A DNA stretch of 64,000 nt from assembly GCA_045604705.1 (NCBI GenBank), contig JAZUOO010000021.1, positions 7,155 to 71,154 on the forward strand. Direction: 5' to 3'. The notes beneath the pieces are model-generated. The model was not told where the DNA came from. It made no database searches and was given only the letters and a program-made list of their open reading frames with translations. Each line of letters opens with the position of its first letter. The stretch's first letter is position 1. The translations under genes and the position numbers were made by a program. The DNA comes from SIG622 sp045604705. Lineage in GTDB: Bacteria; Bacillota; Clostridia; Oscillospirales; CAG-382. Positions 1 through 8,103 of this stretch are shown piece after piece.

Positions 1-1
1 G

Positions 2-790
2 GAAAGCTTCAAGAGCAGCGGCGGTGACAGATGGAAAGAATACGCCGGTATCCCGCCTATGTATTATCCCACACATTCAACGTCAATGATTCTTAGCTCC
101 ATGCCCGGAGTATATGCCACAAGCGTAAGAGCTCTCGGTTATGTAAGCACCGAAAGAACAGACATCTACGGTACACAGGGACAGAATCTTTACAACAATC
201 CTTTCGGTAATACGGCGATGCTTCTGACACTTTCAAACGGCGGTATCGCAAGAGTTTCCGAAAACAGAAATGTAGGCTGGAAAGCCCCCGAAACATACAT
301 TTCACAGTTCTACGGCACAGACGGAGGTTACGAATTCTCCGTTGCAAAGCACTATTTTGCCCATTGGGACAAAGACCGTCCCGGCAAAGTGAAAATGAGT
401 GACGTAACGGAAGGCTTGACACCTCCCGCAGTCAACGAGCTTGTCAACACAGATTTCTCAAGAGCTATTCAGGAAATTGCCGACGGTGCAGGCTTCTTTG
501 ATTTCTCGCCCATACAGGATGGAAAGAGGCTTCCCGAATCCTTCAGAGGTCTTCACAACGGTCACAACGGCACACATCATTACATAATAGATGACTTCTG
601 CAAGGCGGCAGCAACCGGTAAACTCTCGCCCACAAACATCTGGGAAGTGGCAAGATATAATATCCCCGGTCTTATCGCACATCAATCCGCACTTGAAGCG
701 GGAGCCGTTATGACTGTGCCGGATCTCGGCGAGAAGCCCGCCGATTGGGATGTTGTAGATCCTTATGATTTTGAGTATAATCAGAAATAA
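2..790 (+). CDS. Gfo/Idh/MocA-family dehydrogenase, 3' part only
   Basis: The reading frame is open from base 2, so the gene starts outside the window and only the C-terminal part (262 codons) is present. It matches the substrate-binding half of Gfo/Idh/MocA NAD(P)-dependent sugar or polyol dehydrogenases: strands such as GNTAMLLTLSNGGIARVSENR and YGTDGGYEFS, then a terminal helical part (HHYIIDDFCKAAATGK, LIAHQSALEAGAV). The Rossmann domain is not visible, so substrate and cofactor cannot be inferred. A second, diverged copy of its last 26 codons follows at 831-911. Family call is fairly sure, specificity unknown. Confidence 0.8.
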   Translation, partial: ESFKSSGGDRWKEYAGIPPMYYPTHSTSMILSSMPGVYATSVRALGYVSTERTDIYGTQGQNLYNNPFGNTAMLLTLSNGGIARVSENRNVGWKAPETYISQFYGTDGGYEFSVAKHYFAHWDKDRPGKVKMSDVTEGLTPPAVNELVNTDFSRAIQEIADGAGFFDFSPIQDGKRLPESFRGLHNGHNGTHHYIIDDFCKAAATGKLSPTNIWEVARYNIPGLIAHQSALEAGAVMTVPDLGEKPADWDVVDPYDFEYNQK

Positions 791-830
791 TTTTTCTCAT
801 ATTATTTTTACAAAACAATATGGAGATGTT

Positions 831-911
831 ATGACCACATCGGATCTCGGCGAGAAGCCCACCGATTGGGATGTTATTGATCCTTATGATTTTGAATATA
901 ATCAGAAATAA
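831..911 (+). pseudogene. Duplicate 3' tail of the upstream dehydrogenase
   Basis: Twenty-six codons and a stop repeat the end of the preceding gene almost exactly (DLGEKPTDWDVIDPYDFEYN against DLGEKPADWDVVDPYDFEYN). It follows 40 bases of AT-rich DNA and no upstream coding part remains. The changes are few and mostly silent or conservative. The simplest reading is that two tandem paralogues once stood here and recombination removed the second one except for its tail. An ATG at 831 exists but a functional 26-residue protein is unlikely. Confidence 0.75.
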
Positions 912-921
912 GTAAAAAGAG

Positions 922-957
922 TCACCTTGGAGCAAGATTCCAAGGTGATTTTTGTTT
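922..957 (+). terminator. Rho-independent terminator
   Basis: A perfect 10-bp stem (TCACCTTGGA / TCCAAGGTGA) with a 7-base loop is followed by TTTTTGTTTTT. It ends transcription of the dehydrogenase and its ghost tail. From 958 to 1149 I see nothing else clear. Confidence 0.9.
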
Positions 958-1149
958 TTGGTGTGGTGGTTGTAGGTGTTTGTTAATGGTATTGGTTTAC
1001 ATCCTCGGAGGTTTTGTATAAGTGCAAGCATTATTCTTTCGGCACGGAGTGCGGGGTAGTGACACCCTGAATATCTAATTCCAAATTTGCAGGTACACAA
1101 TAAATTTTTAATTATGAATTCTAATTTCCTTTAACTGTACACCGCTAAG

Positions 1150-1731
1150 TTATCCGTCTTTTAGCTCCTTAATGGTGTGGATCTTTTTATTGTCATCCTC
1201 GATATATTTGATAATGTCATCGAGATTTTCCGTTATCCTGTAAAGCTCAAGACAATTTTCTTTGATAAAATTTTTCCCAATGACCTGCTTCATAACCTCA
1301 TGTAAACTGTCATAATAATTCATAATATTATAGACCGCAATAGGCTTGTTATGCCGACAAAGCTGTTTGAGTGTCAATATTTCAAAGAATTCCTCATAAG
1401 TTCCTATGCCGCCGGGAACGACTATGAATGCATCCGCATTATCCTCCATTATCTGTTTCCTTTGACGCATGGTTTCCGGCATTATAAGCTCGTTACAGAA
1501 ATCGCATATTTCCTCAACGGTTTCTTCTTTGAAAAATTGGGGGATGACTCCGAAGATATATCCGTTGCCGCGTCTGAAACCTCGTGCCGCCGCCCCCATA
1601 AGTCCGTTACCGCCGCCGCCGAACACAAGGGAATGACCTCTCTTGGCAAGTATTTCTCCCATGTCCTCGACTATTCTCATATATTCCTTGTCAATTGTCG
1701 GAGAAGCTGCTCCGTATACGCATATTCTCAT
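1150..1731 (-). CDS. LOG family protein (TIGR00730-type Rossmann fold)
   Basis: This 193-residue protein has both signatures of the LOG/YvdD family: GGGGNGLMGAAARG near residue 38 and PGGIGTYEEFFE near residue 106. Characterised members hydrolyse nucleoside 5'-monophosphates (cytokinin riboside 5'-monophosphate phosphoribohydrolase) to base and ribose 5-phosphate in the cytoplasm; the bacterial physiological substrate is usually unclear. Length is normal for the family. The ATG at 1731 is preceded by AAAGGAG at a good distance, and a TTTACA-17-TATAAT promoter lies upstream. It is monocistronic and divergent from the SPFH operon. Confidence 0.88.
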   Translation of the reverse strand: MRICVYGAASPTIDKEYMRIVEDMGEILAKRGHSLVFGGGGNGLMGAAARGFRRGNGYIFGVIPQFFKEETVEEICDFCNELIMPETMRQRKQIMEDNADAFIVVPGGIGTYEEFFEILTLKQLCRHNKPIAVYNIMNYYDSLHEVMKQVIGKNFIKENCLELYRITENLDDIIKYIEDDNKKIHTIKELKDG

Positions 1732-1767
1732 GATTTTACTCCTTTAATAAGCACTTTGTTTAATGTT

Positions 1768-1796
1768 ATTATACATGAAAATTTTCCTGTTGTAAA
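1768..1796 (-). promoter_or_regulatory. SigA promoter of the LOG gene
   Basis: On the minus strand, TTTACA (1791-1796) and TATAAT (1768-1773) are separated by 17 bases, about 40 bases before the start codon. Confidence 0.75.
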
Positions 1797-1932
1797 GAGG
1801 GACTTTTAAATAAATGTCCGTTTTTCGAGAGAATTACCGGATATTACGTAAAATTCTTATGTGTGTCTAAATGACTTTTTAATAAAAAAATTCAAATTTA
1901 TGTGTTTCTATATTTTTGATTGCATATAACGG

Positions 1933-1961
1933 TTGCATTTTGTGTAAAAGTATGATATAAT
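1933..1961 (+). promoter_or_regulatory. SigA promoter of the SPFH operon
   Basis: TTGCAT (1933-1938) and TATAAT (1956-1961) are 17 bases apart. The leader is about 110 bases and holds a short ACGGC/GCCGT hairpin before the ribosome binding site. From 1800 to 1930 the DNA is AT-rich with nothing recognisable. Confidence 0.75.
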
Positions 1962-2079
1962 GATTCTGTAAAAAATAAATCTGTACCTTTTGTACAATGT
2001 ATCGACAAAATATACTCAAAATAGCGAAAACGGCATAACTCAAATATAAAGCCGTCACAACGGCAGAACGGAGACTACT

Positions 2080-3462
2080 ATGGGACTTATTAAAGCAGGC
2101 CTCGGCGCACTCGGCGGTGCACTTGCAGATCAGTGGAAGGAGTTTTTCTACTGTGACTCACTTGAAAATGATGTACTTATGGTAAAGGGACAAAAGCAAA
2201 TAAGCGGACGTTCCTCAAATACAAAAGGAAACGATAATATTATCTCGAACGGATCGGGAATTGCTGTAGCCGATGGTCAGGCAATGATGATAGTAGATCA
2301 GGGCAAGGTAGTGGAGTTCTGTGCAGAGCCCGGTGAATTTACATATGACTCTTCAACTGAACCGAGCATCTTTGCGGGAAGCCTGGGTAAAAGTATCCTT
2401 GATACTTTCAAGACCATAGGTAAACGCTTTACATACGGTGGAGATACCGGTAAGGATCAGAGAATTTACTACTTTAACACAAAGGAGATTATGGGTAACC
2501 GTTACGGTACCGCAACACCCATTCCTTTCAGAGTTGTGGTAAACGAACAGCTCGGCTTCAAGCTTTCCGTGGATATAAGATGCAACGGTGAATATACATA
2601 TAAAATGGTAAATCCCATGCTGTTTTATACAAGCATTGCGGGAAATGTTTCTGATGAATACAGGAAGGAAAATCTTGAGGACATTCTAAGAAGCGAGCTC
2701 TTATCCGCACTTCAGCCGGCACTTGCAAAGGTAGCAGCGCAGAAGATTGAATACTTTGAGCTTCCCGCACACACAACCGAGATAAGAAACGCTCTTTGCG
2801 AGGTTCTTCGCCCGGACTGGACTGAAACAAGAGGTATTGAAATTGTAAAACTCACAATTAATTCTCTCTCTATTCCCGATGATCAGAGAAAGAAGATTAC
2901 AGAATGGGAAGAAACCGCAATGACCACAAATCCCAATGTCGCAGGTGCAAGACTTGTAGGTGGACAGACCGATGCAATGAGAACCGCGGCAGCTAACGAA
3001 GCAGGTGCAATGACAGGCTTTATGGGGATGGGAATGGCAATGAATACTGGTGGTGCAAACGCACAGCAGTTCTATGCAATGGGGCAGCAGCAAGCACAGG
3101 CAGCACACGATTCCGACAGTTGGAAATGCTCATGCGGAGCTGTGGCAAAAGGAAAATTCTGCTCGTCCTGCGGTGCAAAAAGACCTGAGCCTGCAGTTGA
3201 CGGTTGGAAATGTTCCTGTGGCACAACGGTAACAGGAAAATTCTGTCCCGAATGCGGAGCGAAGAAGCCTGAGGATGGCTGGAAATGCTCATGCGGTGCG
3301 GTGAATAAAGGCAAATTCTGTTCCGAGTGCGGTGAAAAGAAGCCTGCAGGTGCTCCGTTATACCGCTGTGATAAATGCGGCTGGAAACCGGATGATCCGA
3401 AGAATCCTCCGAAATTCTGCCCCGAATGCGGAGACATATTTGACGAAAATGACGCAGATTAA
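2080..3462 (+). CDS. SPFH-domain protein with C-terminal zinc ribbons
   Basis: 460 residues. Residues 1-290 match the SPFH family sometimes named virion core protein-like (YdjI type): it opens with MGLIKAGLGALGGALADQWK and contains the conserved YYFNTKEIMGNRYGTATPI stretch. After a Gly/Ala/Met-rich linker (about 290-345) come four Cys4 units, three of the type WKCSCGAVAKGKFCSSCGAK and a last YRCDKCGW...FCPECGD. These should bind zinc. SPFH proteins form membrane-associated scaffolds; the exact role of this class is unknown. It is first in a co-directional set with the zinc-ribbon membrane protein and the TPM protein, so the three probably act together at the membrane, perhaps in envelope stress (inference). 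Confidence 0.85.
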   Translation: MGLIKAGLGALGGALADQWKEFFYCDSLENDVLMVKGQKQISGRSSNTKGNDNIISNGSGIAVADGQAMMIVDQGKVVEFCAEPGEFTYDSSTEPSIFAGSLGKSILDTFKTIGKRFTYGGDTGKDQRIYYFNTKEIMGNRYGTATPIPFRVVVNEQLGFKLSVDIRCNGEYTYKMVNPMLFYTSIAGNVSDEYRKENLEDILRSELLSALQPALAKVAAQKIEYFELPAHTTEIRNALCEVLRPDWTETRGIEIVKLTINSLSIPDDQRKKITEWEETAMTTNPNVAGARLVGGQTDAMRTAAANEAGAMTGFMGMGMAMNTGGANAQQFYAMGQQQAQAAHDSDSWKCSCGAVAKGKFCSSCGAKRPEPAVDGWKCSCGTTVTGKFCPECGAKKPEDGWKCSCGAVNKGKFCSECGEKKPAGAPLYRCDKCGWKPDDPKNPPKFCPECGDIFDENDAD

Positions 3463-3591
3463 TACTACGAAAAATTAAACCTTCAAGGAATGTGCGGGCA
3501 GCCGACGAAAAACGGTTGTCCGTATTATATAACCGATTATCCGCAAAAAGGCAAATGCCACTAGTTGCGGATAACGAAAGGAGGAACGATT

Positions 3592-4677
3592 TTGGCAGTT
3601 CTTCAAGAGTATAAATGTCCGTGCTGTGACGGTGCAATAGCCTTTGACAGCGAATCGCAGAAAATGAAATGCCCGTACTGCGGAACCGAATTCGACGTTG
3701 AGACCATCAAAGACTATGACAGAAACCTTGGCGAGGACGGCGAGGACGACATATATTGGGAAAAATCCGATGCTCCCGAATGGCAGACAGGAGAGCAGGA
3801 GGGACTGAAGGTCTATCAGTGTAAGTCCTGCGGAGGTGAAATTATCACGGATGAAACTACCGCGGCAACCGAATGCCCGTACTGCGCAAATCCCGTTGTA
3901 ATGATGGGACAGCTTTCGGGGAACCTCAAACCCGACTATGTTATTCCCTTTAAGCTTAATAAAGAGGAAGCAAAAGCGGCATTGCAAAGGTACTATAAAG
4001 GGAAAACTCTTTTGCCAAAGGTTTTTAAGGCTCAGAACAAGATAGAGGAAATAAAAGGAGTCTACGTCCCGTTCTGGCTCTTTGATGCGGATGCAGATGC
4101 TCACATAAGATATAAAGGTACAAAGGTTCGTTCCTGGAGCGATTCCAATTATTATTACACGGAAACAAGATTTTACTCGGTAATACGCAGCGGTAATATA
4201 GGTTTTCGCCGTATTCCCGTTGACGGCTCGGAAAAGATGCAGGACGATCTTATGGAATCAATTGAGCCGTACGACTTTTCGGAAGCCGTGGATTTTCAGA
4301 CTGCGTATCTTGCGGGTTACTTTGCCGATAAATACGATATTGACTCGGAGGCAAGTATTGAAAGAGCCAACATAAGAATAAAAAACAGCACAGCCGATGC
4401 TTTCAGAAGTACGGTTATTGGGTATACAACAGTTACACCTGAGGCTACAAGCATAAACATAAAGTCGGGAAAGACCTCATATGCACTTCTCCCGGTGTGG
4501 ATTCTCAACACGGAATGGAACGGTGAAAAGTACAGATTTGCAATAAACGGTCAGACGGGTAAGATAGCAGGCAATCTCCCCATGGACAAGGGGGCATTCG
4601 CAAGGTGGTTTCTCGGTATTATGGGCGGAGTTGCCGCGGCGGTTTTAGGACTTATGTGGCTGTTTTGGATGCTTTAA
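3592..4677 (+). CDS. TFIIB-type zinc ribbon protein with C-terminal membrane anchor
   Basis: I start this gene at TTG 3592, 7 bases after a strong AAAGGAGG; a further upstream TTG would place that site inside the coding region. The 361-residue product begins with two Cys4 ribbons (CPCCDGAIAF...CPYCGTEFD and CKSCGGEIITD...CPYCANPV), continues with a soluble domain containing VYVPFWLFDADADAHIRYKG, and ends in one hydrophobic helix (WFLGIMGGVAAAVLGLMWLF), so it is probably anchored with most of the chain in the cytoplasm. The family often sits beside SPFH-zinc-ribbon genes, as here. Biochemical function unknown. Confidence 0.82.
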   Translation: MAVLQEYKCPCCDGAIAFDSESQKMKCPYCGTEFDVETIKDYDRNLGEDGEDDIYWEKSDAPEWQTGEQEGLKVYQCKSCGGEIITDETTAATECPYCANPVVMMGQLSGNLKPDYVIPFKLNKEEAKAALQRYYKGKTLLPKVFKAQNKIEEIKGVYVPFWLFDADADAHIRYKGTKVRSWSDSNYYYTETRFYSVIRSGNIGFRRIPVDGSEKMQDDLMESIEPYDFSEAVDFQTAYLAGYFADKYDIDSEASIERANIRIKNSTADAFRSTVIGYTTVTPEATSINIKSGKTSYALLPVWILNTEWNGEKYRFAINGQTGKIAGNLPMDKGAFARWFLGIMGGVAAAVLGLMWLFWML

Positions 4678-4689
4678 GGAGGTAGGGCT

Positions 4690-5496
4690 ATGAAAAAGAA
4701 ATTACTTTCCGTAAGCTTTGCTCTTCTTTTTGCAGTTTTCTGTATTGCAGGCGTACTGGCAAAATCCTCTCTTCTGGTTGATGACGCAGAGCTTTTGTCG
4801 GAGGACGAATACAGCTATATTCTTGAGCTTCTCGAATCCGCAGGCAGCTCACAGGATGCCTCCTTTGTGATAATCACCACCTATTTAACGGGTGGTGAAA
4901 CCATACGGGAATATGCCGATGACACCATGGATTACGGTGGGTATGAATATGACTGTATATTACTGCTTGTTGATATGGAGCGTATGGAATATTACATCTC
5001 GACAGGCGGGAAATACAATAATGATTATGTGAATATTGAAGTTCTTGATGATATGGAAAATGATATAATCCCTCATTTGCAAAACAGAGATTTTTTCAGT
5101 GCCTTTCAGGATTTTGCAAACCATTGTATGACTGTTGATCTTGATGGTGCAGATAATTACAACGGCTATTACAATTACAATGACTATGACAACGACTATG
5201 ACCGTGAGCCTTTCGGATGGTTTCCGGCAATACTTACTTCGCTCGCTGTCGGAGCACTTGCGGCATTCATAACTACATCGGTAATGCGGGGACAGCTTAA
5301 AAATGTCAAGGCTGAAACAAGAGCCGCAAATTACGTTGTAAGCGGAAGCATGAATGTTACGGAATCCCGTGATTTGTTCCTGTATCACCACATTTCAAGA
5401 CGTCCGAAGCCTAAAAGCAACAGCGGTTCGGGCGGTTCGTCTCACAGGTCGTCTTCGGGTAGAAGTCACGGCGGCAGAGGCGGAAGCTTCAGATGA
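4690..5496 (+). CDS. TPM-domain membrane protein (YgcG-like)
   Basis: 268 residues with a signal peptide (MKKKLLSVSFALLFAVFCIAGVLA), an extracytoplasmic TPM domain (from VDDAELLSEDEYSYILELLE, including ASFVIITTYLTGG and the ISTGGKY loop), a transmembrane helix near residue 180 (WFPAILTSLAVGALAAFITT) and a Gly/Ser/His/Arg-rich tail. TPM domains are found in thylakoid and bacterial envelope proteins and have been linked to phosphatase activity and photosystem or protein-complex maintenance; the bacterial role is unsettled. GGAGG precedes the ATG, 12 bases after the previous stop, so it is translated from the same operon. Confidence 0.83.
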   Translation: MKKKLLSVSFALLFAVFCIAGVLAKSSLLVDDAELLSEDEYSYILELLESAGSSQDASFVIITTYLTGGETIREYADDTMDYGGYEYDCILLLVDMERMEYYISTGGKYNNDYVNIEVLDDMENDIIPHLQNRDFFSAFQDFANHCMTVDLDGADNYNGYYNYNDYDNDYDREPFGWFPAILTSLAVGALAAFITTSVMRGQLKNVKAETRAANYVVSGSMNVTESRDLFLYHHISRRPKPKSNSGSGGSSHRSSSGRSHGGRGGSFR

Positions 5497-5522
5497 ACAC
5501 AAAACATACAATAGAAAAGCAA

Positions 5523-5556
5523 ACGGCGGTGTAACAGGATACACCGTCGTGTCTTT
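5523..5556 (+). terminator. Terminator of the SPFH/TPM operon
   Basis: An 11-bp stem (ACGGCGGTGTA / TACACCGTCGT, one G-U pair) with a 6-base loop is followed by GTCTTTT. Confidence 0.8.
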
Positions 5557-5579
5557 TGATATATACATAATGTTTTTGT

Positions 5580-5815
5580 ATTAATAAGCCGTATTCCTCA
5601 ATAAGAGTACGAAGCTGACTCTCTAAAAATTCACAGTTAACGGGACTTGTAAAGTCGAGGATAGCCGAGAAGCCGTTCCACCATTACTGAATTGCAGGTC
5701 TGCCTGCCTCGTTCACTGTAACTTCAAGCTCTGTTTCAATAATGATTTTGCATTTCTGATTGTTACGTCAAAAGTATCCTCGCCTCGGATATATCAGCAC
5801 TTATTGGAAAGATGT
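5580..5815 (-). pseudogene. Decayed minus-strand gene, possibly a GH31-type glycosidase
   Basis: The minus strand can be read through one in-frame stop and at least one frameshift as DTFDVTIRNAK, then KIIIETELEVTVNEAGRPAI, then a stop, then WWNGFSAILDFTSPVNCEFL and LRTLIEEYG. The last part resembles the WWNGYSA..DLTNPEA..WF...L..L..EYGV..FKFD region of some GH31 glycosidases, but the downstream catalytic residues are gone. I am fairly sure this is dead coding DNA and much less sure of the family. It fills most of the gap between the TPM terminator and the next gene. Confidence 0.45.
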
Positions 5816-5928
5816 ATCGGCATTCTAAGTGTTGTGCAGTCGCTGTGCCGCAATTCCTTTTCAAGTATTTTAAATCTGTATGTTATTTTCATTGCTTTCA
5901 TTGTGTCGGATTTTTTGAATTTTTGCTT

Positions 5929-5954
5929 AAAAAATGGCTGCCATAAGACAGCCA
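5929..5954 (-). terminator. Terminator of the transglutaminase gene
   Basis: On the minus strand a 6-bp stem (TGGCTG / CAGCCA) is followed by TTTTTT. It lies about 85 bases past the stop codon. Confidence 0.65.
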
Positions 5955-6039
5955 AATTACAATTTAATCAGGATAATTATTTATCAGAGTATCTCCGATT
6001 TGTATGCGAAGTCGGGACAATTGCATCAGCTTTGACACA

Positions 6040-7950
6040 TCATGCAGCTTCCGCTTCGCTGTCGCTTTTTTCTTCCCTGAGAATTTTGAATATTTCGTTT
6101 ATGTCGTGAAGTGAGAGTCTTCCGTCGTTGTCAATATCGTTTTCGGATTTCACTGCTTCAATATCTTCGCCGAGATCCTCCTTGACGGTTTCTTTAAACT
6201 CATTCGAGCTTGCACCACCAATGAATTTGAGTATGTCCACAAGATACTTGTGAACTTTTTCACCGTCATCCTTGCTGTAGGAATCGGTTACAGTGCTCTG
6301 ATACATAGCACATTCTTCGCATACCGTTTCCTTTTTTCCCTTTGTGGCAAATGTAGGCTTGCGAAGAATATTCTCTTTTATTTTTCCTTTGTTTTTTTCT
6401 TCACTATGAATGTCATCAAAGTCAACACGAACGTCGATGTCTCTTTCAACACCACTCTCGCCCGGGTCACTTGCGATGAAGTAGTCAATTTCAATACGGT
6501 ATCTATCCTTGCCTTCTCCGTACCAGCCGCTGTTGTTATTGCTGTCGGGAGTGTCAATGTGAGTATAGAACGGCTCATGCTCCCAGAATTTTCCGTCAAG
6601 GCTTGTTCCGAAACGATAGATATATCCGTCTTTATCTCCGAAGTGGGAATCCTCTTTCGCAATTTTTTTAATCAGGGTATTATGAGCACCGTTGGGAAAT
6701 ACATAACGCACCTCTGTAGGAGTGTTGTAAATAAGAACTCCGTCTATAAGTGAAAGACCTGAGAAATTTCCCGGATAGAAGCTAGTTGTTCCCGGAACAT
6801 ACCAAAGATCGTTGAATGTGACAACATTTCTTTCCAAGCTATCCTTTTTTGAACGGGCAACAATGGCGGAGGTATGGACGCTTTGATTGTAAGCGGTATA
6901 GTAATAATTCTCATTGTCAAAAACAATAGGTGCGCTACCAGCAAAAACGAATCCGTCATCATTTTCTTCAGCCATGTGTCCCCAGAAAGCATCAGCATAG
7001 GATTCTTCGCAAACTATTCCGTCTTCGTTGGAAAAAGCATAGTGGAACAGGGGGGCTCCGCCGTTGCCGTAACCGTAAATATCGGCACTTGCAAAGTCTT
7101 CGTCGCCCACGAGAAAATAATCATGGCTTACATGTCCGGGTGTGTTTGGAGTCGGGTCATCCCACGTTGCATCCACGTGATACCACTCACCGTCAATTTT
7201 TACTGTGTTCCACACATGATTCATTTGTTCGCTTGAAGAATACTTTGATTCAACGCCGCAAAGACCGAGAACATATTTGTAGAGCTTTGAATATGATTCA
7301 CAAACACCCTTACCCTCTTTCATAAAGCGATAAGCATCATGAATTATAAGGGAAGTGTCGTATTCATAATTAATAACGATATAATCATGCAGAAGAATAG
7401 CCTTTTCAAGAGCGGAATCTGCATTTTCATTTACATATTCGGCGATTTCACCGGTAAGCTTTTTGAAATCTTTCTTTGCAACATCTATTTCCGGTTTAGA
7501 CATGGTATAATCCGGATATAACTCAGATATGTAATATGTTCCGTTTTGGGGCAGTACGTATCCGCATCCGTAACCGTTTGTTATATAGAACAGTTCGGGA
7601 TGCTGATCAACAAAACCTCTGAAAATATCGGCAAACTGCGACGTATAAGCAAATTCGTCGTTTTCGTCGTAATTGCTTTCGTCAATTGTGAAACAAAAAT
7701 CATCCTCATCAAAGTGGATAACAGTATCTGCATTTTCAAGTCCTTCAAGAAGCTTCGTGTAACCCTCTTCATAATTATTATCAGACATCAGTGAAGCGGA
7801 ATCATGAATAATAGCTTCGTGATAAAAAGACCCGATGGGTTGGACAACAGATTCTCCGACGAGTATTTCACTTCCGTCTGCCTCTGCGGCAAACACCGTT
7901 CCTGTTAACATCAGTGCCGATAATGCGGCAGCTAAAAAATATTTTTTCAT
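6040..7950 (-). CDS. Secreted transglutaminase-like protein with dockerin-like C-terminus
   Basis: I start at ATG 7950 (MKKYFLAAALSALMLTGTVFA, a clear signal peptide) because AAAGGA precedes it; the upstream in-frame extension has no such site. The 636-residue product has a transglutaminase-like cysteine protease core with the triad visible as Cys217 (GKGVCESYSK), His245 (EQMNHVWN) and Asp260 (WYHVDATWDD), a long beta-rich middle, and near the end NDIDNDGRLSLHDINEIFKI, one calcium-binding repeat of a type I dockerin. Half-dockerins occur in secreted Ruminococcus/Clostridium proteins. It probably cleaves or cross-links extracellular protein or peptide and may dock to a scaffold, although a single repeat may not bind a cohesin. 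Confidence 0.82.
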   Translation of the reverse strand: MKKYFLAAALSALMLTGTVFAAEADGSEILVGESVVQPIGSFYHEAIIHDSASLMSDNNYEEGYTKLLEGLENADTVIHFDEDDFCFTIDESNYDENDEFAYTSQFADIFRGFVDQHPELFYITNGYGCGYVLPQNGTYYISELYPDYTMSKPEIDVAKKDFKKLTGEIAEYVNENADSALEKAILLHDYIVINYEYDTSLIIHDAYRFMKEGKGVCESYSKLYKYVLGLCGVESKYSSSEQMNHVWNTVKIDGEWYHVDATWDDPTPNTPGHVSHDYFLVGDEDFASADIYGYGNGGAPLFHYAFSNEDGIVCEESYADAFWGHMAEENDDGFVFAGSAPIVFDNENYYYTAYNQSVHTSAIVARSKKDSLERNVVTFNDLWYVPGTTSFYPGNFSGLSLIDGVLIYNTPTEVRYVFPNGAHNTLIKKIAKEDSHFGDKDGYIYRFGTSLDGKFWEHEPFYTHIDTPDSNNNSGWYGEGKDRYRIEIDYFIASDPGESGVERDIDVRVDFDDIHSEEKNKGKIKENILRKPTFATKGKKETVCEECAMYQSTVTDSYSKDDGEKVHKYLVDILKFIGGASSNEFKETVKEDLGEDIEAVKSENDIDNDGRLSLHDINEIFKILREEKSDSEAEAA

Positions 7951-8001
7951 GCAAATTATTCCTTTCGCGGATACCAAAATATCCATCAGTATACACTATA
8001 C

Positions 8002-8030
8002 ATTTTATACCACCACTGATCGAATGTCAA
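8002..8030 (-). promoter_or_regulatory. Promoter of the transglutaminase gene
   Basis: Minus strand TTGACA (8025-8030), 17 bases, TAAAAT (8002-8007). Confidence 0.7.
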
Positions 8031-8103
8031 CCTTTTTAAGGAAAATTTAATGATTAAACCAATAAGTATTATCTTTCTGTTAACTTTAGAAACTTTTTTC
8101 GGA

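Noticed and set aside
708..1100. Minus-strand frame of 130 codons
   Set aside because: It lies over the end of the dehydrogenase, its ghost and a terminator; no ribosome binding site and no protein-like pattern.
3020..3637. Minus-strand frame of 205 codons over the zinc-ribbon region
   Set aside because: It is antisense to repeated Cys codons of the SPFH gene, which keep the other frames open.
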